Positions 17,275 to 27,174 of a stretch of 64,000 nucleotides of DNA are shown here, piece after piece. A model generated the notes under the pieces. It searched no databases. It saw only the letters and a list, made by a program, of their open reading frames with translations, and had not been told where the DNA came from. Position numbers and translations under genes: made by a program. The number at the start of each line of letters is the position of its first letter. Within the stretch, counting starts at the first letter, position 1. This DNA is from Rhodospirillaceae bacterium (lineage in GTDB: Bacteria; Pseudomonadota; Alphaproteobacteria; DSM-16000; Inquilinaceae), in NCBI GenBank assembly GCA_020638595.1, contig JACKIG010000007.1, positions 1 to 64,000 of the forward strand. Direction: 5' to 3'.

Positions 17275-18645
17275 GGGCGTGCTCGACAACCTCTTCCAGG
17301 TGCTCCAGATGCATCTGGTGCAGGAAGCCGTGGACGCTGGCCGGGCGGTGGGCCTCTTCATGGTCCGGATAGCGGATCAGGGCGGTGCAGGCTGCCCCCA
17401 CCAGGCAGGCGACGGCGCAGATGGCGAACGCCTCCGGGAAGTTGCCGAGATCGCCCAGCATGCCGCCCAGAATCGGGCCGGCGATGCCGCCGACGCCATA
17501 GGCCAGGAAGATGAACGGGTAGTTCTGGCCGATGCGCTTGTTGCCGAACAGGTCGGCCGTCAGCGTCGGGAACAGCGCGAAGTTGCCGCCGAAGTTGAAG
17601 CCTATCAGGGCCGCGCCGAGGTAGAGCAGGTATTCGTTGCCCGCCATGGCGGTGAAGGCGAACAGGATGACGGCTTGCGAGACGGTCATCACCACCACCG
17701 ACCGGCGCCGGCCGAACCGGTCGCTCAGCGTCCCCAGGCGATGCGGCCGATGCCGTTGGCGATGCTGAAGAACACGGCCATGGCGGTTCCGGCGATGGCG
17801 CTCGCCTCGACGGGGCCATAGCCGGCTGCCTCCAGCGCCTCCATGGGATAGAGCTTCATCAGGCCGATGGACATCAGCCCACCGCCCGCGCTGACCGCGA
17901 AGGTCAGGAACAGCAGGTAGAATTGCGGCGTGTGCAGCATCTCGGCCAGGGTGAAGTTCTCGCGACCCTTGGCGGCGGCGGGTGCGGTGGCCTTGAAGCC
18001 TTTCGGCGCCCAGCCCTGCGGGGGCATCCGCATCCAGATGCTGCCCACGAGGATCAGGGTGGCGAACGCGGCGCCATAGATGATGAAGGTGGCCGACAGG
18101 CCGAAGCGGTCGATCAGGTAGCCCCATTCGCCGGCGATCTTGACCCAGCCCATGGCGCCGAAGCCGAATCCGGCCACCGCCAGGCCGGTGATCATCCCCT
18201 TGCGGTCGGGGAACCAGCGCATGCCGACGGCGATCGGCACGACATAGCCAAGGCCGATGCCGGCACCGCCGATCAACCCCACGCCCAGGCACACGACCCA
18301 GAAATCGGTGGCGCCGAGAAGGCCCGCCAGCGCGTACCCGCCGCCCAGCGTCAGGCCGCCGGCCATCGCCAGACGGCGCGGGCCGAAGGTGTCCAGCGCC
18401 CGGCCGGCCCCGACCATGACGATGGCGAAGACGGCCAGCCCGACGGCGAAGACCACCTGGGTGTCCAGCTTCGACCACCCTTCGGCGCTCAAGGCCGGCG
18501 TGAAGACCGACCAGGCATAGATCGCCCCCAGGCTGAGCTGGATCAGGATGGCACCCAGCACGACGAACCAGCGGCTGGGTACCCCATGGGCCGGCAGCGG
18601 TGCGGGGCCGGCACTGGGATTGATATCGGGGGGCAATCTGGACAT
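17275..18645 (-). pseudogene. OFA-type MFS transporter, frameshifted and 3'-truncated or readthrough
   Basis: Twelve-helix major facilitator related to oxalate/formate or lactate transporters: WFVVLGAILIQLSLGAIYAW opens it, with GAGIGLGYVVPI and WFPDRKGMITGLAVAGFGFG in the middle. The first frame stops at 17725 after GIGRIAWGR. The natural continuation, TLSDRFGRRRSVVVMTVSQA, is in the next frame, so one base is missing at about 17737 in TGGGGACG. The second frame runs through helices 8-12 to YPDHEEAHRPASVHGFLHQM and then enters the parD remnant, stopping only at 17219. The transporter is probably non-functional as written. Confidence 0.8.
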
Positions 18646-18779
18646 GGCTGGCCTTCCCTAAGCGTCGACGCCTGGAGCGGACGGGCCGCAGCAGCTCTTC
18701 CTTAGATGAAAGCCTGTTCCGGATTTTGCGGTTGCACAATGAGCATGGCTGCATTCGGCCATGTCTTCGGGGCGCGCAT

Positions 18780-18796
18780 GCCGGCCCCTGGCCGGC
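18780..18796 (-). terminator. short hairpin after the pentapeptide gene
   Basis: GCCGGCC-CCT-GGCCGGC, a perfect 7-bp stem with a 3-base loop, lies 10 bp beyond the stop of the minus-strand pentapeptide-repeat gene. No T-run follows, so termination activity is uncertain. Confidence 0.35.
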
Positions 18797-18805
18797 GGCG
18801 CCCTG

Positions 18806-20149
18806 TCATTCCGGCGGCTGGAACCCGATGGCGCCGCGGAAGTCGGCGTTGGTCAGGTCGGCTTCGCGGAAGTCGGCGTTGGTGACGTCGGCATCCAGGA
18901 AGTTGGCCTTGCTCAGGTTGGCGCCGCGGAAGTCGACGAAGCGCAGCGATGCCTCGCTGAAATCCGCCGATTTCAGCCGGGCATGTTCGAACGTCGACCC
19001 GTCCAGGATGGCGTTGCTGAAATTCGTCGCCCAGCGGACATCGTGGTGGGCGCCGACGATCGGCATGGATTCGCCCACGCAGTACCGGAAATTGGCCTTG
19101 CTCAACGTGGCGCGGCGGAAATTGGCGCCCCGCAGGTTGCTGTGGCTGAAATTGGCATGCATGCAGTTCGCCGAATTGAACTGCCCCATGGACAGGCTGC
19201 AATTGCGGAAATTGGTGCCGACCATCAGCGCCCGGCTGAAATCGGCGGCCGACAGGTCCAGTTCGTCAAGGTCGAGATCGGACAGGTCGATGCCGGAGAA
19301 ATTGGCCTGCTTGCCTTCGCGCCCCAGCGTGTCGATCCATTTGACGTGGGCCTTCAGGATGTCCTTCAGCTTGCGGTTCAGCCCTTCCAGCTTCTGCGGG
19401 AACTGGGTGGCCTGGGTGCTGCAGTGGTCGAACGTTTCCTTGTCGAAGACGGCGGCGTTCAGGTCGGCGCCGTCCAGGATGACGTCGGCCAGGTTGGCGC
19501 CGCGCAGGATGGCACCGTGCATGACGCAGTTGCTGAGATTGGCCGACGTCAGGTCCGCCCCTTCGAACTGCACGCCGCGCAGGGTGCAGCACGACAGGTC
19601 CGCGCCGCGCAGCTTGGCGCCGCGCAGGATGGCGTTGGTGAGGTCGGTGGCATAGAGCGACTGGTGCGCGAACTTCGCCCCGGTCAGGTTGGCGCCGGTC
19701 AGGTTGCCCTCGATCAGCCCGCTCTGGCTGTCCTGGTTGACGGCCTCCAGCTCCCCGCCCGCGTTCTTGCGGACCAGATGGCCGCTGCGTGCGTCGGCAT
19801 TCTCCAGCACCGCATATTCCAGGTTGGACCCGCGCATGATCGCGCCGCGCAGGTCCGCCTGCGTCAGGTCGCATTGCCGCATCTCGCAGTGGCGCAGGTC
19901 CGCGCCGAACAGGTTGGCGCGCCGCAGGCTGGTGCCGACCATGCTGCAATGCTGCAAGCGCGTGCCGCGCAGCTCCGCATCGTCCAGGCACATGCCGTCG
20001 AAATTCAGGTGCGAGGCGTCGCACAGCGCGAGGTTGATGCGGCGTCCCCCCTCGACCCCGGCCAGATAGCGGTCGTGCAGCACGAACATGCGATCCAGCG
20101 TCGGCTGGTCGATGGCCGTCTTGCCGTCGGAAGTGGCGACTAGAACCAT
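18806..20149 (-). CDS. pentapeptide-repeat protein
   Basis: A 447-aa protein composed mainly of A(D/N)LXX pentapeptide units that build a right-handed quadrilateral beta-helix. Two repeat blocks (about residues 50-255 and 300-447) are separated by a non-repeat helical segment KLEGLNRKLKDILKAHVKWI. The N-terminal 45 residues (VLHDRYLAGVEGGRRINLAL) resemble the cap found in many alphaproteobacterial members. It has no signal peptide, so it is cytosolic. Function of this subgroup is unknown; DNA-gyrase mimics such as MfpA/Qnr are shorter and lack the split helix. The high repeat content also makes antisense frames open. Confidence 0.92.
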   Translation of the reverse strand: MVLVATSDGKTAIDQPTLDRMFVLHDRYLAGVEGGRRINLALCDASHLNFDGMCLDDAELRGTRLQHCSMVGTSLRRANLFGADLRHCEMRQCDLTQADLRGAIMRGSNLEYAVLENADARSGHLVRKNAGGELEAVNQDSQSGLIEGNLTGANLTGAKFAHQSLYATDLTNAILRGAKLRGADLSCCTLRGVQFEGADLTSANLSNCVMHGAILRGANLADVILDGADLNAAVFDKETFDHCSTQATQFPQKLEGLNRKLKDILKAHVKWIDTLGREGKQANFSGIDLSDLDLDELDLSAADFSRALMVGTNFRNCSLSMGQFNSANCMHANFSHSNLRGANFRRATLSKANFRYCVGESMPIVGAHHDVRWATNFSNAILDGSTFEHARLKSADFSEASLRFVDFRGANLSKANFLDADVTNADFREADLTNADFRGAIGFQPPE

Positions 20150-20292
20150 TGTCGTGCCGTAGCCCGCTGATCCCGGCGGTCGACAAGCCGCCGCCCAATC
20201 GGGACTCAGCATGGAGTTCAAAGGGTAAACAGCGGGTAAACCCGCGGCACTCTTACGGATCAGGCCGGTGTCGCAGCACCGGATCGCGCGGC

Positions 20293-21222
20293 TCAGCGGG
20301 TCTGTGGGCGGACCAGAACCAGGGCCAGGGCAGCCACCACCATCGCCAGCGACCCGATCTCGGCCGGGCCGACCGGCTCGCCCAAGGCGATGGTGCTGGA
20401 CAGCACGCCGACGACGGGTATGGCCAATGTGCCGATCGCGGCGATGTTGGCCGGCAGCAGCGTCACCGTCTTGAACCAGGCATAGTGGCAGAAGATCATC
20501 GGTATGGTCGCCGCATACACCAGGCCGATCCAATGCTGCGTTCCGGCGGCGGCCAGGGTGTCGGGCCGGCCGACCAGCACCATGCCGATCAGCACCGGCA
20601 CGCCGCCCGCCAGCAGCTGATAGCCGGTCAGCTGCACCACCGGCAGCGTCCAGCGGAACGCCTTCAGCGCCACGGTGCCGCTGCCCCAACCGACGGCCGC
20701 GCCCAGCATCAGCACCGGTCCCCAGGGATTGGCCAGGATGGCATCGGCGTCCGGTACCAGCAGGATCGCCAGGCCGGCGATGCCGAGGGCAAGCCCGGCG
20801 CCGCGGCGCCACGAAAACCGCTCCCCCAGGATGACGACGCTGAGGACGGAGGCCCAGACCGGCATGGTATAGGCAATGATCACCGCGCGCCCGGCCTCGA
20901 TCAGCGTCAGGGCGAAGGCCGAACAGAGGTGCCAGCAGGTGATGTTCAGCAGGCAGCACAGCACCAAGGGACCGACCTCCCCCCGCGGAATGCGCAGGCT
21001 GCCGCCCTTGGCCTTGGCGATCGCCAGCAGGCCGAAGCCGCCGACGCCCAGGCAGATGACCCGGAAGGTCCAGGGATCGATGGCGCTGACCGCCAGCTTG
21101 ATCATCGGGAAATTGATGCCCCAGAACAGGGTCAGGCCGCCCAGCAGGGCAATGGCCTGCGGGGCGACGGTGCTGGGTGAGCCGCGGCCATCGACGGCCG
21201 CGGCGGACGACTTGTCGGTCAT
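20293..21222 (-). CDS. EamA/DMT-family transporter
   Basis: A 309-aa inner-membrane protein with ten hydrophobic helices in two EamA repeats (LLGGLTLFWGINFPMIKLAV and LMLGAAVGWGSGTVALKAF). The motif TIALGEPVGPAEIGS near the end is the conserved second-repeat GEP. These drug/metabolite exporters move amino acids, nucleosides or drugs out of the cell; the substrate is not predictable. It is co-directional with nfeD but 48 bp separate them. Confidence 0.92.
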   Translation of the reverse strand: MTDKSSAAAVDGRGSPSTVAPQAIALLGGLTLFWGINFPMIKLAVSAIDPWTFRVICLGVGGFGLLAIAKAKGGSLRIPRGEVGPLVLCCLLNITCWHLCSAFALTLIEAGRAVIIAYTMPVWASVLSVVILGERFSWRRGAGLALGIAGLAILLVPDADAILANPWGPVLMLGAAVGWGSGTVALKAFRWTLPVVQLTGYQLLAGGVPVLIGMVLVGRPDTLAAAGTQHWIGLVYAATIPMIFCHYAWFKTVTLLPANIAAIGTLAIPVVGVLSSTIALGEPVGPAEIGSLAMVVAALALVLVRPQTR

Positions 21223-21270
21223 TGGGAATTGCCTGTGGGTCTGGGACCGTGGCGGAACCTGTGCAGAAGG

Positions 21271-21729
21271 CTATTCGTCCGCCCGCTCCACCCTGAGCAC
21301 CGTGCCGTCGGCACCGACGACCCGCACGGACCGGCCGGCGGGCGTGTCCGGACCCTCGACCTGCCAGGTGCTGTCGCCGACACGCACGCGGCCGACCCCG
21401 TTCACGATCGCTTCGGTCAGTGCGAAGGTCCGGCCCAGATACTGCTCGCCCCGCCGGTTCAGCGTCGGTAGGTCGGTCTCGATGGGCCGGCGCTTCAGAA
21501 AGGCGCGATAGGCCAGCACGGTGGCGACGGATAGCGCCGCGAACACCAGGAGGCCGATGCGCCAGTCGAGATCGGGAATGGCAAGCGCCAGCGCCCCGAC
21601 GACGCCGGCGGCCACGCCCAGCCACAGGAAGAAGACGCCGGGCACGATCATTTCCAGCACCAGCAGGGCCGCGGCCGCGATCCACCAGTACCAGAACGGG
21701 ATGACGATATCGCCCATCACGAGCTCCAC
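21271..21729 (-). CDS. NfeD-family membrane protein
   Basis: A 152-aa protein with two or three N-terminal helices ([40 protein letters not shown]) and a C-terminal OB-fold with the typical [20 protein letters not shown] pattern. NfeD proteins (short NfeD1b type) pair with SPFH proteins and are thought to assist their membrane microdomain work. It starts inside the end of the SPFH gene (13-bp overlap), the usual operon order, so the two are translationally coupled. Confidence 0.9.
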   Translation of the reverse strand: MELVMGDIVIPFWYWWIAAAALLVLEMIVPGVFFLWLGVAAGVVGALALAIPDLDWRIGLLVFAALSVATVLAYRAFLKRRPIETDLPTLNRRGEQYLGRTFALTEAIVNGVGRVRVGDSTWQVEGPDTPAGRSVRVVGADGTVLRVERADE

Positions 21730-22736
21730 GGCCCGCGCGGCAGGCTGCCTGCCCCACCCGGCGACCGGTGGGCGGCGCCGGGGGCCGGCGGCGGCGTGCT
21801 GCCGGCCGGATGCTCCGTGAAGCTGGCTTTGGCGATCTCGGCGATGCCCGCCAGCGATCCGAGGATGCCGGTCGCCTCGATCGGCAGGATCAGGGTCTTC
21901 TGGTTGGGCGAGGTCGCCATCTTCTGCAGGGCTTCGACATATTTGTTGGCGACGAAGTAGTTGATCGCCTGGACGTCGCCGGCTGCGATCGCCGTGGACA
22001 CCATCTCGGTCGCCTTGGCTTCAGCTTCCGCGCTGCGCTCGCGCGCCTCGGCATCGCGGAATGCCGCCTCCCGGCGACCCTCGGCCTCCAGGATCGCCGC
22101 CTGCTTCAGGCCTTCCGCCCGCAGGATTTCCGCCTGGCGGTCGCCTTCCGCTTCCAGGATGGTGGCGCGCCGCTCGCGCTCGGCCTTCATCTGCCGGGCC
22201 ATGGAATCGACCAGGTCGCGCGGCGGCTGGATGTCGCGGATCTCGATACGGGTGACTTTCAGGCCCCAGGGGTTGGTCGCCTGGTCGACCACCTGCAGCA
22301 GCTGGGCGTTGATATGGTCGCGGTTGGACAAGAGCTCGTCCAGGTCCATCGATCCCATGACGCTGCGGATATTGGTCATCGTCAGGTTGACGGTCGCCAG
22401 CTCCAGGTTCGAGACTTCGTAGGCTGCCTTGGCGGCATCCAGGACCTGGAAGAAGATGACGCCGTCGGCCGTCACCATGGCGTTGTCCTTGGTGATGACC
22501 TCCTGGCTGGGGACGTCCAGCACCTGCTCCATCATGTTCAGCTTGGCGCCGATGCGGTCGATGAAGGGGATGATCAGCCTGAGGCCGGGCCGCAGGGTCT
22601 GGGTGTAGCGGCCGAAGCGCTCGACCGTCCATTCGCGCCCCTGGGGCACGGACTTGACGCCCATCAACACCAGCACGATCGCCAGAATGACGATGGCGAT
22701 CACGAACACCGAGAACCCGGTCAGCATATTGTCCAT
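21717..22736 (-). CDS. SPFH/Band 7 (stomatin-like, QmcA-type) protein
   Basis: A 339-aa membrane-anchored scaffold: an N-terminal helix ([20 protein letters not shown]), then an SPFH domain ([19 protein letters not shown] to [16 protein letters not shown]), then a charged coiled-coil [19 protein letters not shown] with [15 protein letters not shown], ending in a Pro/Ser-rich tail. This is the bacterial paraslipin/QmcA pattern, which builds membrane-associated ring cages around FtsH-type proteases or organises quinone-related complexes. It overlaps nfeD by 13 bp. Confidence 0.94.
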   Translation of the reverse strand: MDNMLTGFSVFVIAIVILAIVLVLMGVKSVPQGREWTVERFGRYTQTLRPGLRLIIPFIDRIGAKLNMMEQVLDVPSQEVITKDNAMVTADGVIFFQVLDAAKAAYEVSNLELATVNLTMTNIRSVMGSMDLDELLSNRDHINAQLLQVVDQATNPWGLKVTRIEIRDIQPPRDLVDSMARQMKAERERRATILEAEGDRQAEILRAEGLKQAAILEAEGRREAAFRDAEARERSAEAEAKATEMVSTAIAAGDVQAINYFVANKYVEALQKMATSPNQKTLILPIEATGILGSLAGIAEIAKASFTEHPAGSTPPPAPGAAHRSPGGAGSLPRGPWSS

Positions 22737-22903
22737 CCACGCATCCTCTCATCCGGCGCCGGGCCCTTTGTCCCGGCAGGGTGTGCTACTCTGCCACAGC
22801 GGCGCTGTCTGCGGCAGTTTTCGTGCGTGGTTCCGGCGAAGGTCGGGCCGAACCCCGGCAGCGATAGGGCGCGATCGTGGCCGACTGCGGCCGGGCGCCC
22901 GCC

Positions 22904-23734
22904 TCAGACGATCGGCAGACGGGCGCCGTTGCGCGGCGGCGCGAAGGTTTCGTCCAGCTCCCGCAGGTCGCTGTCGGCGAGGGTCAGGCCGTAGGCGGCA
23001 TGGATTTCGCGCACGCCCTCGCGCCGGCTTGATTTCGGGATCGCAACGATATCGGGATCGCGCAGCAGCCAGGCGACCGCCACCATGGCGGGCGTGGCGC
23101 CGTGCCGGTCGGCGATGCGCCGCAGGGCCGGATGGGCCAGCAGGCTGCCCTGGTCGAAGGGCGAATAGGCCATTACCGGGACAGCGTACTGCCGGCACCA
23201 GGGCAGCACCTGCGCCTCCGCCTCGCGCCGGGCGAGGTTGTAGTAGACCTGGTTGGCGGCCATCAGGCCCCCGTCATGGCTGCGGGCGTCCTCCAGGTCG
23301 GCGCCGTCGAAATTGCTGACGCCGAAGTCCAGGATCTTGCCGGCGGTCCTCAGGGCCTGGAATGCCTCGAACGTCTCGGCCAGGGGGATGCTGCCGCGCC
23401 AATGCAGCAGGTAGAGGTCGATCCGGTCGGTGCCCAGCCGCTTCAGGCTGCGCTCGCAGGCCGCCACCGCGCCCTTGCGCGAGGCATTGTGGGGATAGAC
23501 CTTGCTGACGATGAACACGTCGTCGCGCCGGCCGGCCACGGCCCGCGCCACCACGCGTTCCGCCCCCCCTTCGCCGTACATCTCCGCGGTGTCGATCAGC
23601 CTGAGGCCCAGGTCGAGCCCATGGGTCAGGGCATCGGCCTCGGCACCCGCGTCCCGGGCGCTCTCGCCCATGCGCCAGGTGCCGAGCCCCAGCACCGGCA
23701 TCCCGCGTCCCGACGGCAGTCTGACAGTCCGCAT
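22904..23734 (-). CDS. aldo/keto reductase
   Basis: A 276-aa NADPH-dependent TIM-barrel oxidoreductase. The catalytic tetrad is visible: Asp48 and Tyr53 in LIDTAEMYGEG, Lys78 in IVSKVYP and His111 in YLLHWRG. The cofactor-binding end has VAIPKSSRREGVREI. The family reduces aldehydes and ketones or 2,5-diketogluconate; this subgroup resembles the 2,5-DKG reductase/YafB type. The start follows a short gap after the cyclase gene stop (22 bp on the same strand), so they may share a transcript. Confidence 0.93.
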   Translation of the reverse strand: MRTVRLPSGRGMPVLGLGTWRMGESARDAGAEADALTHGLDLGLRLIDTAEMYGEGGAERVVARAVAGRRDDVFIVSKVYPHNASRKGAVAACERSLKRLGTDRIDLYLLHWRGSIPLAETFEAFQALRTAGKILDFGVSNFDGADLEDARSHDGGLMAANQVYYNLARREAEAQVLPWCRQYAVPVMAYSPFDQGSLLAHPALRRIADRHGATPAMVAVAWLLRDPDIVAIPKSSRREGVREIHAAYGLTLADSDLRELDETFAPPRNGARLPIV

Positions 23735-23756
23735 GTCCGATCCCCCGCTTCCGCAC

Positions 23757-25769
23757 TCATTTCCCGGTCAGAACGATCCGGATCCCGGTGTCGCCGCGCT
23801 GCAAGCGGTGCAGCTGGAAGCGGGGCAGCGGGTCATCCGGCGCGGCGTCCGCCAGGGCCTGGAATACGCCGATCAGTGCTTCTGCGCTTTCCTGCCCGCC
23901 GGCAAGCCGGGCGAACGCCCTGCGGTAGGCCTCGTCCCCGGGCGCGTCGCCTTGCGTCACCGGCGTGTAGGCCATGATCGGCTTTGTCTTGCCCGGCAAC
24001 ATCAGCTCGCCCACGGGGCGGACGCCCTCGTCCGGGCACTGTCGCACGGTCGCGCTGCTGATACAAATGGTGGTGCCCAGCGCCTTGTTCGCCGCCTCCA
24101 GCCGGGCGGCGGTGTTCACGACATCGCCCATCGCCGTGTACTGGAAGCGCTGGGACCCGCCGAAATTGCCGACTGTTGCGATACCGGAATGAACGCCGAT
24201 GCGCGTGCGCCCCAGCGGCCGGCCGATGGCCGCCTGTCCTGCGGCGAAGTTCCGGGCGAAGGCATCCAGGTCGCGGGCGCAGGCGACGGCGCGCCGGGCG
24301 TGGTCGGGCTGCGTTTCCGGCGCACCGAAGAAGGCGACGACGGCGTCGCCGACGAATTTGTCCAGCGTGCCGTCATGGGCCAGGATGACCTTCGTCATCC
24401 CGTTCAGGTAGGCGTTCAGCAGCTCGGCCAGCGCCTCCGGCGCCAGTGATTCGGACAGGGTGGTGAAGCCGGTCAGGTCGGTGAACAGGAACGTGCACTC
24501 GCGCCGCTCGCCCGTCAGGGTCAGGCGGCCGGGGTCGCGTTCCAGCCGGGCCACCACCGACGGCGATACGAACAGGGTGAAGGCGTCGCGGATGAACCGC
24601 CGCTGTTCGCGCAGTCGCCGTCCGGTGACGGCGGCATCCATGCCTGCGGCCGCGGGCAGGCCGAAGCTGGCCAGCACCACGGGCACCAGCGGCCCGCCGG
24701 CCTGGAACCACAGGGTGGATGCGGCCCAGACGGCCGCGACCACGGCCAGCCCCCCCAGGACCTTCAGCGGCCAGGCCCAGCGCGCGCGGGCGAGCCCGAT
24801 GCCCGCCAGTGCCAGGACCGCGCCCAGCGCTGCGGTGATCGTCACGCCCGCCTGGGGCGGCCGCCGTCCGTCCAGCAGCTGCGCCAGCACATGGGCGTGG
24901 ATGACGACGCCCGGGATCGGCCCGTCGCGCCAGGCCAGCGGCGTGTTGTGGCGGTCGCCGCCGCCCGACGGCAGCACCGGGCCGATGAGTGCCACGCGCC
25001 CGGCAATCCAGTCGGTCGGCAGCAGGGCCGCGGCATGGGCGGGGTAGATGGCGAATGGCCGTGTTGCCGCATCGGGCTGGCCGTGCCAGGCGATCGTTTG
25101 CGGTCCGTCGGGCACGCCATGGCCCAGCTGCCGTGCCAGTTCGGCGGGAAAGCTCAGCACGCCGTTGCGTTCGGACACGAAGCGGCGGACCGATTTGTCG
25201 ATACCCTCCGTCAAAAGATTGACAAAACCCCGGGGCACGGTGGGGGCGTAATGATCGATGTAATCGCGCTGCCGCTGCGTCAGTGGATAGGGTTCGATGG
25301 CCGTGGCCAGGACGACGGGCACCGACGCCGCGTCCAAGACCGCGGCAAGGCCCGTGTCCTTTTCGGGCTCCGTCGCCTGGTCGAACAGCAGGTCGATCCC
25401 GATGGCGGTGGCGCCGGCACGATCCAGGTGGGCGACCAGCCCGGCGACGAAGTCCCGGTCGAGGGGCGATCGGTAGGGAAGGGCGGCCAAGGTGTCTTCG
25501 GTGACGGCGATGATGACGATGTCGGTGTTCTGCGGTTCCGCGGGGGCGAAGAACGCGATGCGGAAATCGTCGACCAGCCGTTCCGCCACCGCAAACAGCG
25601 AAATCGCCCGCGGCAGCAGCGGCACGGCGCCGGCCAGCACGGCCACGATCAGGGTCGCCGCCAGCCAGCGCGGTTGCTGCCGCGGCCGGTGGCGCAAGCG
25701 TGCCGGCCCGGTCGGTCCCGCCCGGGGCGCGACCGGTGCGGGCGTGCCGCCTTCGTCCTTGCCTGCCAT
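23757..25769 (-). CDS. CHASE2-domain class III adenylate/guanylate cyclase
   Basis: A 670-aa membrane sensor: an N-terminal helix (WLAATLIVAVLAGAVPLLP), a large periplasmic CHASE2 domain (TDIVIIAVTEDTLAALPYRS, AIGIDLLFDQATEPEKDT, GRVALIGPVLPSGGGDRHNT), three C-terminal helices, then a class III cyclase domain with FTDLTGFTTLS (metal Asp, about residue 428), DKFVGDAVVAFFG (about 468) and GDVVNTAARLEAANK. All catalytic positions look intact, so it probably makes cAMP on an extracytoplasmic signal. It is divergent from the FecR/DUF4384 gene, 99 bp apart. Start 25769 preferred to the Met at 25802. Confidence 0.95.
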   Translation of the reverse strand: MAGKDEGGTPAPVAPRAGPTGPARLRHRPRQQPRWLAATLIVAVLAGAVPLLPRAISLFAVAERLVDDFRIAFFAPAEPQNTDIVIIAVTEDTLAALPYRSPLDRDFVAGLVAHLDRAGATAIGIDLLFDQATEPEKDTGLAAVLDAASVPVVLATAIEPYPLTQRQRDYIDHYAPTVPRGFVNLLTEGIDKSVRRFVSERNGVLSFPAELARQLGHGVPDGPQTIAWHGQPDAATRPFAIYPAHAAALLPTDWIAGRVALIGPVLPSGGGDRHNTPLAWRDGPIPGVVIHAHVLAQLLDGRRPPQAGVTITAALGAVLALAGIGLARARWAWPLKVLGGLAVVAAVWAASTLWFQAGGPLVPVVLASFGLPAAAGMDAAVTGRRLREQRRFIRDAFTLFVSPSVVARLERDPGRLTLTGERRECTFLFTDLTGFTTLSESLAPEALAELLNAYLNGMTKVILAHDGTLDKFVGDAVVAFFGAPETQPDHARRAVACARDLDAFARNFAAGQAAIGRPLGRTRIGVHSGIATVGNFGGSQRFQYTAMGDVVNTAARLEAANKALGTTICISSATVRQCPDEGVRPVGELMLPGKTKPIMAYTPVTQGDAPGDEAYRRAFARLAGGQESAEALIGVFQALADAAPDDPLPRFQLHRLQRGDTGIRIVLTGK

Positions 25770-25868
25770 ACGGCGTTCCTGCGATCGCTTTGCCTGCCGC
25801 ACCGGGCGTCCATGCTACACTGCGCGGCGGCAAGTGCCCCGCCCTGATCCGGAGCTTTGAGCACGCCC

Positions 25869-27047
25869 ATGCTGAACCGGCAATTCCCACTGCCCGTCCA
25901 TCGCCTGGCCCTGGCCGCCGTGGCCGCAGGTGCGCTGGCCCTTCTGCCCGCTGCCCGGGCCGGCGCAGAAGCCGTCGTCATCGCCAGCACGGCGCCCGAC
26001 CTTCCCGCGGGCCAGGTGATCGCCGACGGCGACGCCATCGTCCTGCCGGAAGGCACCACCGTCACCCTGATCACCCAGGCCGGCGAGACCCTGACGCTGA
26101 CCGGCCCGCACGAAAGTGCGCTGGACCCGGCATCGGGACGGGTCGGCACGCTGTCGACCATTGCCCAGCTGGTCCAGGGGCCGCCGGACGACCTGAGCAC
26201 CCTGGGTGCGACGCGCGGCGGCTTCAGCGCCGGATCGATCCCGGAACTGGAGTCGGAGGGATCCGTGGTCGTCACCGTCGGCCGCGCGACATCGGTCTGC
26301 GTCGCCCCGGATGAGCCGCCGACCTTGCGGCGGCGCGCGGTGGAGGGGGAGCTTCGACTGACCCTGGTGGCCGACGACGGCCCCGCCGGCGAGGTCTACT
26401 GGGCAGCCGACCAGCACGACGCCCTGTGGCCGGAAGCGCTGCCGCTGGTCGACGGCGTCGACTACCTGATCCGCGAGAACGGCAGCGACGCGACGGTCCG
26501 CGTACGGGTGATGGCGCGCAACGGCAAGGGCGAAGTCGAATGGATCTCGGCCCTGGCGGAGGCCGGATGCATGGCGCAGGCCTATGTGGCGCTGACACGG
26601 CTGCGCGACCAGTCGGTGCCGCTGTCGCTGTACGTGACCACCAGCCGGGGGCGCCAGCCCCTGTTTCAAGTCGGTGACGACATCCGGCTGAAGATCCAGA
26701 GCAACCGGGACAGCTTTGTCTATTGCTATTACTTGCAGAGCGACGGACTTGTCGTCCCGTTGTTTCCCATGTCGGAAAGCGGCGGTGCCTACCTGGCTGC
26801 CAACACGCTGCTGGAGCTGCCGGGCCCGCGGCTGGTCGGCGATTTGCAGGTGGCGCCGCCCGTCGGACGCGACCAGGTCTCGTGCTTTGCCACCGACCGC
26901 GACGTGACGGCGGAACTGCCGCGCGACGTCGTGCCCCTGGACTTCACACCCCTGCCCGGGGCGCTGGCCGCCAGCCTGGCGCAGCTATTTACATCGCTCG
27001 GCGATGTAGAGGTTGCCGAGGTGCGCCTGCCGATCGAAATACAATAG
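25869..27047 (+). CDS. FecR-like and DUF4384-type secreted protein
   Basis: A 392-aa exported protein. Signal peptide: MLNRQFPLPVHRLALAAVAA, then GALALLPAARAGA. The N-terminal third has a FecR-like beta pattern (GDAIVLPEGTTVTLITQAGE). The C-terminal third, VPLSLYVTTSRGRQPLFQVG then DDIRLKIQSNRDSFVYCYYL, is the DUF4384 pattern, which occurs in envelope sensing proteins. Start at ATG 25869; a TTG at 25857 would add four residues. It is divergent from the CHASE2 cyclase and shares its 99-bp promoter region, suggesting a sensor-output pair. Confidence 0.8.
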   Translation: MLNRQFPLPVHRLALAAVAAGALALLPAARAGAEAVVIASTAPDLPAGQVIADGDAIVLPEGTTVTLITQAGETLTLTGPHESALDPASGRVGTLSTIAQLVQGPPDDLSTLGATRGGFSAGSIPELESEGSVVVTVGRATSVCVAPDEPPTLRRRAVEGELRLTLVADDGPAGEVYWAADQHDALWPEALPLVDGVDYLIRENGSDATVRVRVMARNGKGEVEWISALAEAGCMAQAYVALTRLRDQSVPLSLYVTTSRGRQPLFQVGDDIRLKIQSNRDSFVYCYYLQSDGLVVPLFPMSESGGAYLAANTLLELPGPRLVGDLQVAPPVGRDQVSCFATDRDVTAELPRDVVPLDFTPLPGALAASLAQLFTSLGDVEVAEVRLPIEIQ

Positions 27048-27139
27048 GAGGAGAGCCGCCGCACCGGCGCGGACCGCCGGCGACGGCGAAATGTGTCAAA
27101 GAGGGGCTAAGTCTTTGTTTTCCTGTGCATGACAAGTTC

Positions 27140-27168
27140 TTGACAATTCGGTGTTGGCGAGGCATACT
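27140..27168 (+). promoter_or_regulatory. sigma-70-like promoter in the 665-bp gap
   Basis: TTGACA (27140-27145) and CATACT (27163-27168) are separated by exactly 17 bp, one of the best housekeeping promoters in the window. Transcription would start near 27175, where GTTGCGAA (27175-27182) can pair with TTCGCAAC (27211-27218). AAGGAG at 27181 stands four bases before a GTG that opens a 31-codon frame ending at 27286. Confidence 0.6.
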
Positions 27169-27174
27169 TGGATC

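Noticed and set aside
18806..21757. A single 983-aa frame spanning the pentapeptide, EamA and NfeD region
   Set aside because: Only the pentapeptide part is real in this frame; the rest is a shadow of two recognised genes in other frames.
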